Assembly: GCF_014356525.2 (NCBI RefSeq)
Contig: NC_052505.1
Coordinates: 21,163,432-21,227,431 of the forward strand
Origin: Nilaparvata lugens
Taxonomy: Eukaryota; Arthropoda; Insecta; Hemiptera; Delphacidae
Length of the DNA stretch: 64,000 bases
Direction of reading: 5' to 3'
In this document: positions 55,180-64,000 of the stretch, one piece after another
How positions within the stretch are numbered: the stretch's first letter is position 1
Layout: each line of letters opens with the position of its first letter
Position numbers and translations under genes: made by a program
Notes under the pieces: generated by a model
Databases searched by the model: none
The model's input: only the letters and a program-made list of their open reading frames with translations
What the model was told of the DNA's origin: nothing

Positions 55180-56636
55180 TCAGCAGCATCTCATTCATAA
55201 TTCATCAAGATATCTATCCTACCAATAATTTTTTAAAACCAGGGATATATTTTGTAGTTTGGTCCAGCACTTCGCTATGTAACCTATAGTATTTATCAGA
55301 GACCTGGTTCGCATGGATTTGCCATTCTACCTGTTGTTTCATACGGTCTAATATCTTTCCAAATTACGGCACAAGTATTGGATTCTGGATATATTGGTCA
55401 TCACTTGGAGAAAAGGTTCACTCCAAAGTTACTATCTCTGTTTGATCATAGTGACAACAGGATTTATTTTCAGCAGATTCAAGTTGCACTGTATTTTATT
55501 ATTAAAGTGAATTTAATTCCACCTCACTATATTATAGCCACCTACCATATCAAGTTAGAGTCTCAGATCCCTTACTTCGGCTACCTTTGTAGACCGTCAA
55601 ACCCTCTGCTGTGCGAATTAACTTTTTCAATCTGTCCCATCCATATATTAGTCATTCTGCTTCAATACATCGACTTAAGTGATATCGACAATTCGATTAA
55701 ACAAACATCAACCGATCTAACCTACAAATATCTATCATTGAATCATAACCTCAAATATTACAACCGTTTAATTATCTTATTTAATCAGACTATTCTAATC
55801 ATAAATCACTTATTCATTTTGCGTCCTCTTCTTTCTATGGAACAAAACAGTGGGGCATTAAACGTTGAAGAATATTGCCCATGGTTTACGATTATAGTTT
55901 TGGTTTAATTGGTAAGAGTTTATAATTATCAATTTTAGTGCATGTTCATGCCCCTCCCAGGAGCAGAACTTGACACATGACGCTTCAACGTGAGGCTGAT
56001 ATTTGACACATGGCGCCCAACTGTGTTAGCCTCTGATGAGACCCCTAGGCATGTACAGCTACACCATTAGATTACATAATTATTTCACTAGTATCCAGAA
56101 ATTTTTTCAAACTTTGGATCAATCCCAACTTGTCAAACTTAGCCTGAATATTCATCATAACAATCCTAATCAAACCAGAGGGACACAGAACCCCAATTAT
56201 TAATAAGCCGTGCCCTGAATGATCAATGCGGGTAAAAGATTTGTCAACTAGTGATGAATTTTTAGGGGAGAGAAAGAACGAACTTGAGATTGAACAGATC
56301 AATTTTGTATGTGGACTGAACCACATGGAAATTATAAAACAAGAAGGTTTCGTATCCTACCTCACAAGAAATTGCTATATGTTAGTACTATATGTCCTAT
56401 TTTTATTGTTAATTTTTAATGTTTATATGTTTACCTCGAACAATTGAAGGTCAACGCACACTGAATTATCCTCTAGTCATCTCGTGGCACTAATCACTGT
56501 GATAAATATTTGTTGTTCACTTGTCTCATCACTTATCTAATTTTAAGCAAATTAGCATCGATTCACTTGTCTGCTCATGTACTACTGAACTACTTCTCGA
56601 ATTCCATACTATTATCCGCGGATTTATTGGTTCACG
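55180..56636 (+). other. Probable LTR end and leader of a second LTR element
   Basis: The sequence TTTGACACA is followed directly by TGGCGCCCAACTGTG at 56011-56025. This is the arrangement of an LTR 3' end (CA) and a tRNA-Lys-type primer binding site. The LTR start cannot be placed because no second LTR is seen in the window. The frame at 55378-55908 has no motif and a composition like noncoding DNA. Confidence 0.45.
56011..56025 (+). promoter_or_regulatory. tRNA-Lys-type primer binding site
   Basis: TGGCGCCCAACTGTG matches the first ten bases of the well-known Lys PBS (TGGCGCCCAAC). It lies 626 bases before the ATG of the gag-like frame. Confidence 0.55.
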
Positions 56637-57122
56637 ATGGACAACACCAATCCAGACTCGTCTGTTTCCCATCCGGACGCACATCATTCGGAGCCAGTCA
56701 CCAGCGTTGCTGTAATCCCCGATGCGTCAACCCCACCGACCACCTCGTCTCCACATACCATATCGTCTCCGCCCATACCTAAAACAGAAGAAACATTAGT
56801 ACGGGAGGACACCCATAGACCTGCGATGACGGCACAAGAATTCGCCATTCACAGGAGAATCACAGAAAGGCTGTCTCGGATGATAGCAGAGATGGACAAG
56901 GACCAAGAAGAAAGAAACAAGGACAGAGAAGAAAGGAAACGTAAGTGGCAGGAAGAGATGGACAAGGACAGCGAAGAGAGAGCCAGGGACCGAGAAGAAA
57001 GGGAGCGTAAGCAGCAGGAAGAGAGGGACAGATATAGAGAAGAGCAGAGGGAGTGGGAGCGCAAGGACAGAGAAGAAAGAGAAAGGTACAGAGAAGAACA
57101 GAAGGAAAGGGAACGTAAGCGG
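56637..57122 (+). CDS. Gag-like N-terminus, Glu/Arg-rich coil, cut by the assembly gap
   Basis: It starts at ATG 56637. The first 60 residues are Ser/Thr/Pro-rich and look disordered. TAQEFAIHRRITERLSRMIA follows. From about residue 82 it is a long Glu/Arg/Lys/Asp coil built on repeats of DREERERK-type units, likely a single long helix or coiled coil. It runs into the N gap at 57123, so its end is unknown. Its position after a primer binding site suggests gag of an LTR element; no zinc knuckle is visible. Confidence 0.5.
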
Positions 57123-57222
57123 NNNNNNNNNNNNNNNNNNNNNNNNNNNNNNNNNNNNNNNNNNNNNNNNNNNNNNNNNNNNNNNNNNNNNNNNNNNNNN
57201 NNNNNNNNNNNNNNNNNNNNNN
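57123..57222. other. Assembly gap (100 N)
   Basis: Exactly 100 N, a conventional placeholder for a gap of unknown length. It falls at a low-complexity coding repeat next to a minisatellite. Confidence 0.99.
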
Positions 57223-59374
57223 TTGCGCCAATGCCAATAGCTACGTCAATGCCTGCGCCAATGCCAAAATCTGCGCCAATGCTGCACCAATGCCAATAGC
57301 TACGCCAATGCCTGCGCCAATGCTGATGCCAACACCAAAATCAACGCCGATGCCTGTGCCAATGCCAAGAGCTACGCCAATGCCAAAATCTGCGCCAATG
57401 CTAATGCCAATGCCTGCGCCAATGCCAATGCCTGCGCCAATGCCAATATCAACGCCGATGTCAAAGCCGACACCAAAGCATACGCAAATAGCAATGCCAA
57501 TGCTTATTGCTGACTCTGTATCTCAAACTTCAACACTACTGCATTACCTGGAGGTAATTGCCATCCATGTTCACATTCACAACTTTGAATTCAGAATAAC
57601 AGTCACAGTATCATGAAAGAATTGATTCAAAAAATCCTCTCCTAAATTATTCCTGTATGCAGAACTCTAAACCTTGAAAGCTGAAAATATAAAAAAACCA
57701 AACCTTACCTAAATTAATCCTCACCTAAATTAATCCTGTATGCAGCGTCTATCTCTTTTCCAAAAAACGAATTACATTGTCATTTCAAGCCTGAAATGTA
57801 CATTGTATAATTACAAATATGATACAAAATTTATGTGACTCTGTATTGAATTTGGAATGCAGCCGTCTACTACAAACATGAAGCAATGCTAACTGGGATG
57901 TCACCTGTATCGAGTTTGGTATGCAGCAGTCGACTACAAGTATCAGCCCAACACTACGTGCATCCAGATCAGCCCAACACTTAACGTCATCACATTGGAG
58001 TCACACTTAACTGAAAATCATACTGAGTGCCTTAACGGACTGTTTTCCAAAATGTGCATCAATAAAATCAACCGCGTCAATAGTGAAAGAAATGAACATT
58101 TTTTGATTTATTGAAATTTTATGTGAAAGTTAAATGTAACAATTCATCAATTCATTTAAAAAAAAAATAATAATAAATAATAATAATAAATTTTTTTATT
58201 CAACATACTAAATTTTTTTTATGCAATAAAAATTAAATTTTCTATCTATTAAATTTATGTGCAATTTCAAAAAAAAAAAAACTATTCTTTACATATTAAA
58301 CTTTCTGTTGAGATATTTTTCTTTAAATTATAAAGCTAAATCAAAAGTAATATTGATATTCTATATTTTGAGATATTGTTTGGAAACATATAACAAACGC
58401 TATTGATGAATTTTATAATAATTTTCAATATTTTTGGATGACATGTAATGTTTTTCTAGAAAAAATTGTTACTGTTCTCAAATTTAAATTTCAACAATTT
58501 TCATTAGGGTCAATGTAAATTTTTTCTTTAAATTTTAAAACAGTAAAATTTTTTTATGTCAAGAGGGGGGTATTTGTAATATTACATTTTTTCTTCTCAC
58601 ATTGAATCGAATCTTCAATTCGAGATCTATGGAACTTTATAGTAAATGTCAGAGTTATCAATAGACGGACAAATTTTTTGACGGAGAATTTATTATCGTA
58701 AATGTTTGTTGCATTGTTCCATGGTGTCACCGAGGCAGGGTTAACAAATTACTAAATAAATCGTTTATTTAAATAGAATATATGTATAAAAATTTAAAAT
58801 AACATTTTAAAATGAAGTTTTATTGAGAACAGATGTAGAATGTGAATTCTAAACTTGTAAATTATAATTTTGTGGTGACGTGTCTGTAGCGTGGACAATG
58901 AATTTTTGAGGTCTCTCTGTTCTGGCTTGTAGCTTTTCCTGTTCTTTCTTCTTCTGAAAACATGGCTGGCTGTTATGTGTGTAATTTTGTGCTCTGAATT
59001 ATTGTCTGTTTACGTGAATTTATTGATGTTTTAAATTGAGTTTTAAACAGTTTATAGTGTTCTTTTTTGTGGATAATTTGTTTTTTCTGTATCCAAGCCA
59101 ATAGCCACTGTGTTTCAACTGTAAACTAGATAAGTATTTTAGTTCGTAGTTACTTGAAATAATTAGCCTTAAGATATTTTCTCTTTCTGTATTTTGTGAA
59201 ATTTTATCTGAAGATTATAAGTTAATTTGCTCTGAAAACTGGATTTCTCATTCATAGGCAATAGATCCATTCACAGTTATCAAGAATCTATTTTATTGGA
59301 GCCGACAACTGTCCTTGGTTTGATAGGTGTTAAATGCTATTCCAACCGTTTAAGGAAAAATTGGTAGCACGGCA
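57223..59374 (+). repeat. Right arm of the long inverted repeat
   Basis: Complement of the left arm. It begins in the minisatellite (ATGCCAATGCCTGCGCCA units, 57223-57500), passes the CATTACCTGGAGGTAATTGC word shared with 52217-52240, and ends GGTAGCACGGCA at 59374. By eye the two arms are roughly 80-90% alike, with several indels. Confidence 0.78.
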
Positions 59375-59759
59375 GGGTCAACTGAAAATGCAGAGGGATG
59401 AACTAAGAGCACTGAATAGTGAGATTCCAGAGCTTAAACAAGGACAGTCATAATAAGTACTGTACCAAAATTAAATTCTCAATAGTTAACTATAATCTTA
59501 ATTCCGTAATTTGAATAATTACAATCAATTTTGTCAGTTTATAGTTCATAAAAGATTTATTCTTTTGTATTTTGTTTTGCAAGTTGGCAAAACTGCTGTT
59601 GAACAGCTGAACTGTTATGCTGTATTCCACTACTGAATGCTTCATCACTCACTACTTCATTGGATTTTGGCATTGTCTGACTTAAAATTTAAGAAATTGT
59701 TTCTTCTTTTTGTTCAGTACTCAATTATCTTTCAACATGAATTAATATTGCCAAAATAG

Positions 59760-60590
59760 GCATATGGATATAAGCTCAATGTTTCAAGAGAGCTTACAGT
59801 ATCACACAGTTTCTATATGGATGACTTGAAACTTTATGCCAAGTCATCAGAGCAGCTTGAAAATTTGCTTCAGCTAGTCACTACTTTCAGCCAGAGTATC
59901 AAAATGAAATTAGTATTGGAGAAGTGTGCAGTACTGCATGTGAAGAAAGGTAAAGTAGTGAATACAGCAGAAGGGATGTTGACACTGGAAAATGAAATAG
60001 GGCAGTTGCAAATAGGACAGACAAATAAATACTTGGGACTCCACCAGCATTTGAAAATCTCCGGTGTTGAAGTGTTCAGCCACTTGGAAATTGAATTTGA
60101 GAGAAGACTAAGTAAAGTCATGAAATCTAAATTGCCTTCAAAGCATCTGATTGAGGCAATAAATTCTTGGGTTATTCCATCTCTGACCTACAGTTTTGGT
60201 ATTCTGAAGTGGTCTGACACTCGTCTGGAACGAATGGACAGGCTTGTGAGGACTCAAATGACGAAAAACAGGGTGCATCACCCAAGATCATTGATGAGTC
60301 GTCTATATATGCCAAGGAAGCTGGGTGGCAGGGGCTTGTCCAGGGTTTCAGATCTGTGTGCAAAACACGAGAAAAGACTAAGAGAGTATTTCATTTCTTC
60401 TAACACGAATCTCCTCGGGGAAGTGTGCCGACTGGATGAAAATTATACTGCACTTAACCTGAGGAATCCTAATGGTCGAGAGCCCCTGACAGTGCATGAT
60501 TATAAGGCAGAATGGCAACAGAGGGAACTGCATGGGCGCTACTGTAAGCATCTGAACTCTGATCATAATAATCATGACCTTTCAAGCTGA
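59760..60590 (+). pseudogene. Reverse transcriptase C-terminal part, copy 1
   Basis: The frame is open from 59760, just after a TAG. FYMDDLKLYA (from 59811) is the catalytic box, followed by KCAVLHVKKG, TNKYLGLHQHLK, the SWVIPSLTYSFG block and LYMPRKLGGRGL. The fingers and the first catalytic Asp are missing, so it is truncated. After 60590 (TGA) the reading shifts frame into the finger region. Copy 2 differs by, for example, His versus Gln near the end. Confidence 0.82.
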
Positions 60591-61318
60591 CAGATAGAAG
60601 TCTTTTCCCAGAAACAGAAGGCTTTATAATTGCTATGCAGGATCAGGTTGTTGCTACCAATGCCTTTAGAAGACATATCATAAGAGATCTGAGCATAAGT
60701 GATAAATGCAGGCATTGTAACGCTGCAGTAGAAAGTATTCAGCACATAGTTTCAGGCTGCTCAATATTGGCACCAAAAGAGTATTTGAGGTGACATAATA
60801 ATGTTGCAAAAATAGTGCACCTGAAATTGCAGCAGGAATTTGACTTCTTCGAAGAAATGCCCCCATACTATTCTCACTCTCCTCCTGCATTTATTGAGAG
60901 AAACCAGATTAAGATCTATTGGGATGTTCAAATGATCACTGACAGGCAAGTCATTCATAACAAGCCTGATATCCTAATGTTGAACATGAATCAAAAAGAA
61001 GCCTTGATAATAATTGATGTAGCCATACCAGCAGATAAAAATTGTCAAAGAACAAGAGGTGAGAAATTGAGGAAGTATCAAGAGCTAGCATTTGAGCTCA
61101 AATATATGTATGGGCTCAATAATGTTAGAATAATTCCAATCGTAATATCTGTGAATGGTCTGGTTCTTAATTCAACAGTGGAGAGCTGTAAGGCTATTGA
61201 TGTCTCAGATACTCTGGTAGGGAAAATGCAGAAGTCTGTTCTGCTTGATACAGCTCGCATAGTTCGCCAAATGCTCCAACATATTTTGGTAAAATACTCT
61301 ATCAATAATAGAAAATAA
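60591..61318 (+). pseudogene. Cys/His finger and restriction-like endonuclease, copy 1
   Basis: In one frame, TDRSLFPETEGF leads to the finger CRHCNAAVESIQHIVSGC (60707-60760; CX2C...HX4C). A TGA follows at 60791-60793, then IYWDVQMITDRQ, HNKPDILML (KPD at 60962-60970) and ALIIIDVAIPAD with the second acidic position. The CCHC plus R/KPD...D layout is the restriction-like endonuclease of R2/R4-type elements, which nicks target DNA. The stop would separate finger and nuclease. The last piece from 60815 is open to 61318. Confidence 0.8.
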
Positions 61319-61419
61319 TGCCAAGAGGTTGCATAAATTTTGCCCCTCTTTGCATAAGCTATCTGCAACTGTGTGAAAAAGAGAATAATAATAATAATTA
61401 TCATCATCAGTTTCTGGGA

Positions 61420-61655
61420 GTCTTAGAGTTTCTCATAGCTTCTATATGGATGATCTGAAGCTTTATATGACAGATCCCCAGAGCAACTGCAGGGTATGAT
61501 TGAGCTAGTCTCTGCCTTCAGTCAGAACATTTGCATGAATTTTGGATTGAGTAAGTGTGCAGTACTGCATGTGAAGAAGGGTCAACTGAAAATGCAGAGG
61601 GATGAACTAAGAGCACTGAATAGTGAGATTCCAGAGCTTAAACAAGGACAGTCAT
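61420..61655 (+). pseudogene. Fragment of a second, related reverse transcriptase
   Basis: SHSFYMDDLKLYMTDP, then after a shift near 61480, ELVSAFSQNICMNFGLSKCA, VLHVKKGQLKMQ and LNSEIPELKQGQS. It is parallel to, but clearly different from, the main copy, so a second family member. The unit boundary at 61579 falls inside it. Confidence 0.65.
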
Positions 61656-61964
61656 AATAAGTACTGTACCAAAATTAAATTCTCAATAGTTAACTATAAT
61701 CTTAATTCCGTAATTTGAATAATTACAATCAAATTTTGTCAGTTTATAGTTCATAAAAGATTTATTCTTTTGTATTTTGTTTTGCAAGTTGGCAAAACTG
61801 CTGTTGAACAGCTGAACTGTTATGCTGTATTCCACTACTGAATGCTTCATCACTCACTACTTCATTGGATTTTGGCATTGTCTGACTTAAAATTTAAGAA
61901 ATTGTTTCTTCTTTTTGTTCAGTACTCAATTATCTTCCAACATGAATTAATATTGCCAAAATAG

Positions 61965-62795
61965 GCATATGGATATAAGCTCAATGTTTCAAGAGAGCTT
62001 ACAGTATCACACAGTTTCTATATGGATGACCTGAAACTTTATGCCAAGTCATCAGAGCAGCTTGAAAATTTGCTTCAGCTAGTCACTACTTTCAGCCAGA
62101 GTATCAAAATGAAATTAGTATTGGAGAAGTGTGCAGTACTGCATGTGAAGAAAGGTAAAGTAGTGAATACAGCAGAAGGGATGTTGACACTGGAAAATGA
62201 AATAGGGCAGTTGCAAATAGGACAGACAAATAAATACTTGGGACTCCACCAGCATTTGAAAATCTCCGGTGTTGAAGTGTTCAGCCACTTGGAAATTGAA
62301 TTTGAGAGAAGACTAAGTAAAGTCATGAAATCTAAATTGCCTTCAAAGCATCTGATTGAGGCAATAAATTCTTGGGTTATTCCATCTCTGACCTACAGTT
62401 TTGGTATTCTGAAGTGGTCTGACACTCGTCTGGAACGAATGGACAGGCTTGTGAGGACTCAAATGACGAAAAACAGGGTGCATCACCCAAGATCATTGAT
62501 GAGTCGTCTATATATGCCAAGGAAGCTGGGTGGCAGGGGCTTGTCCAGGGTTTCAGATCTGTGTGCAAAACAAGAGAAAAGACTAAGAGAGTATTTCATT
62601 TCTTCTAACACGAATCTCCTCGGGGAAGTGTGCCGACTGGATGAAAATTATACTGCACTTAACCTGAGGAATCCTAATGGTCGAGAGCCCCTGACAGTGC
62701 ATGATTATAAGGCAGAATGGCAACAGAGGGAACTGCATGGGCGCTACTGTAAGCATCTGAACTCTGATCATAATAATCATGACCTTTCAAGCTGA
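61965..62795 (+). pseudogene. Reverse transcriptase C-terminal part, copy 2
   Basis: Same organisation as 59760-60590, with FYMDDLKLYA from 62016, and the same truncation and end. The few differences include one amino-acid change (Gln for His) near 62571. Confidence 0.82.
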
Positions 62796-63523
62796 CAGAT
62801 AGAAGTCTTTTCCCAGAAACAGAAGGCTTTATAATTGCTATGCAGGATCAGGTTGTTGCTACCAATGCCTTTAGAAGACATATCATAAGAGATCTGAGCA
62901 TAAGTGATAAATGCAGGCATTGTAACGCTGCAGTAGAAAGTATTCAGCACATAGTTTCAGGCTGCTCAATATTGGCACCAAAAGAGTATTTGAGGTAACA
63001 TAATAATGTTGCAAAAATAGTGCACCTGAAATTGCAGCAGGAATTTGACTTCTTCGAAGAAATGCCCCCATACTATTCTCACTCTCCTCCTGCATTTATT
63101 GAGAGAAACCAGATTAAGATCTATTGGGATGTTCAAATGATCACTGACAGGCAAGTCATTCATAACAAGCCTGATATCCTAATGTTGAACATGAATCAAA
63201 AAGAAGCCTTGATAATAATTGATGTAGCCATACCAGCAGATAAAAATTGTCAAAGAACAAGAGGTGAGAAATTGAGGAAGTATCAAGAGCTAGCATTTGA
63301 GCTCAAATATATGTATGGGCTCAATAATGTTAGAATAATTCCAATCGTAATATCTGTGAATGGTCTGGTTCTTAATTCAACAGTGGAGAGCTGTAAGGCT
63401 ATTGATGTCTCAGATACTCTGGTAGGGAAAATGCAGAAGTCTGTTCTGCTTGATACAGCTCGCATAGTTCGCCAAATGCTCCAACATATTTTGGTAAAAT
63501 ACTCTATCAATAATAGAAAATAA
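62796..63523 (+). pseudogene. Cys/His finger and restriction-like endonuclease, copy 2
   Basis: Same as 60591-61318. The internal stop is TAA (62996-62998) where copy 1 has TGA. The KPD motif is at 63167-63175. Open from 63020 to 63523. Confidence 0.8.
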
Positions 63524-63693
63524 TGCCAAGAGGTTGCATAAATTTTGCCCCTCTTTGCATAAGCTATCTGCAACTGTGTGAAAAAGAGAATAATAATAAT
63601 AATTATCATCATCAGTTTCTGGGAGTCTTAGAGTTTCTCATAGCTTCTATATGGATGATCTGAAGCTTTATATGACAGATCCCCAGAGCAACT

Positions 63694-64000
63694 CGAGGGC
63701 TAAAAGTCATAGTAGCGTATCTACAAAAACCCAACTTTTCAGGAGAGCAAAAAACAACTATGAGTACACACTCCCTCACTATTTCTGAGGTCTGTATTAA
63801 TTTCAACAACCTAGAATTCACATATCAATATTGTATGAATCTTGTGCTTCTACCAGTGCATTCATTTCGATGAATTATTGAAAATTCAATTAAATAAAAA
63901 TGAAAAGGAAATACCTTGTTCTAGTTACGCTATTGTGACCGTAATCAATTTCCAAAAATGTATCATTTTTTGGAGATAAGCTATTCTGAGAGTGATCAGT
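63694..64000. other. Flank after the tandem copies
   Basis: No gene seen; AT-rich, to the window end. Confidence 0.35.

Larger units (their letters stand above)
50321..59374. mobile_element. 9-kb foldback-like structure with arms over 2 kb
   Basis: The inverted arms share their outer word TGCCGTGCTACC and stop matching exactly there. Each arm is subterminally repetitive and has a minisatellite at its inner end, as in Foldback or Galileo-type elements. The core (52626-57122) holds gag-like frames and a retroviral-type primer-binding site, perhaps later insertions. No target duplication is visible, and a 100-N gap interrupts the right inner edge, so an inverted duplication is also possible. 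Confidence 0.55.
59374..61488 (+). mobile_element. RLE-type non-LTR retrotransposon 3' part, tandem copy 1
   Basis: A unit repeated with an offset of 2205 bp (copy 2 is 61579-63693). It starts with a small piece of another reverse transcriptase (QLKMQRDELRALN). Noncoding sequence follows, then the reverse transcriptase end, the Cys/His finger, the restriction-like endonuclease and a tail of AAT repeats (61383-61396). The beginning of another related reverse transcriptase (FYMDDLKLYMTDP) comes after that. Elements of the R2/R4/NeSL type carry this endonuclease behind the reverse transcriptase. The AAT tail would fit a Dong-like preference for TAA repeats. Confidence 0.8.
61579..63693 (+). mobile_element. 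RLE-type non-LTR 3' part, tandem copy 2
   Basis: Near-identical to copy 1 (a handful of substitutions and one-base indels over 2.1 kb). The 90 bases 61489-61578 separate the end of copy 1 homology from the start of copy 2. Copy 2 diverges from copy 1 at 63694. Confidence 0.85.

Noticed and set aside
55378..55908. Frame of 176 residues upstream of the primer binding site
   Set aside because: Ile/Leu/Tyr-rich from AT-rich DNA, no motif, no relation to neighbouring genes; more likely part of an LTR.
50321..59374. Polinton/Maverick DNA transposon
   Set aside because: The long inverted ends would fit, but there is no DNA polymerase B, integrase, ATPase or capsid frame.

Overview
The window is transposon-dense, AT-rich animal DNA. 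The families suggest an insect: Jockey and other non-LTR retrotransposons, an insect-type LTR retrotransposon with an F-like env, a P-superfamily transposase, short TIR elements and long microsatellites. A hemipteran is my guess from the overall look, not something proven here. I recognise no host protein-coding gene. Nearly every long open frame belongs to a mobile element, and one 100-N assembly gap lies at 57123-57222.

Layout. 1-827: 3' part of a Jockey ORF2. 1114-6463: a full-length non-LTR element with an esterase ORF1 (broken) and an open ORF2. 7245-9114, continuing at 18406-18580: repeat A. 9115-18405: a young minus-strand LTR element with gag and env but no pol. 21513-24174: a 5'-truncated non-LTR element whose 3' UTR is a triple tandem repeat. 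25-27 kb: a SINE-like piece, a non-LTR tail and a degenerate word-like repeat array. 28.6-31.0 kb: a tandem duplication, one copy holding an internally deleted non-LTR insertion. 32.1-35.4 kb: a P-type transposase relic split by another internally deleted non-LTR element. 37.6-40.3 kb: a mosaic of short TIR elements and a foldback satellite. 41.4-43.64 kb: repeat B, the paralogue of A. 43.6-49.5 kb: a paralogue of the 37.9-40.3 kb segment carrying an intact esterase-type non-LTR element (44431-48819). 50321-59374: a 9-kb structure with inverted arms of over 2 kb around a core containing gag-like ORFs. 59374-63693: two near-identical tandem copies of the 3' part of a non-LTR element with a restriction-like endonuclease.

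The strongest unexpected signal is shared by the two esterase-type non-LTR elements. In each, ORF2 lies in the -1 frame relative to ORF1 and has no ATG ahead of its endonuclease domain. In each, a canonical -1 slippery heptamer in the correct register (T TTA AAC at 3302-3308; T TTT TTA at 45741-45747) sits in the short ORF1/ORF2 overlap. This predicts an ORF1-ORF2 fusion made by programmed frameshifting.

Several insertions can be bounded without any database, because the window also holds the unoccupied paralogous site. This works for the LTR element (empty site near 43470), the intact non-LTR element (near 39740), a TA-duplicating MITE (near 43978), a TAA-duplicating MITE and the foldback satellite. 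All identities, frames and repeat relationships were read by eye; no alignment or search was run.
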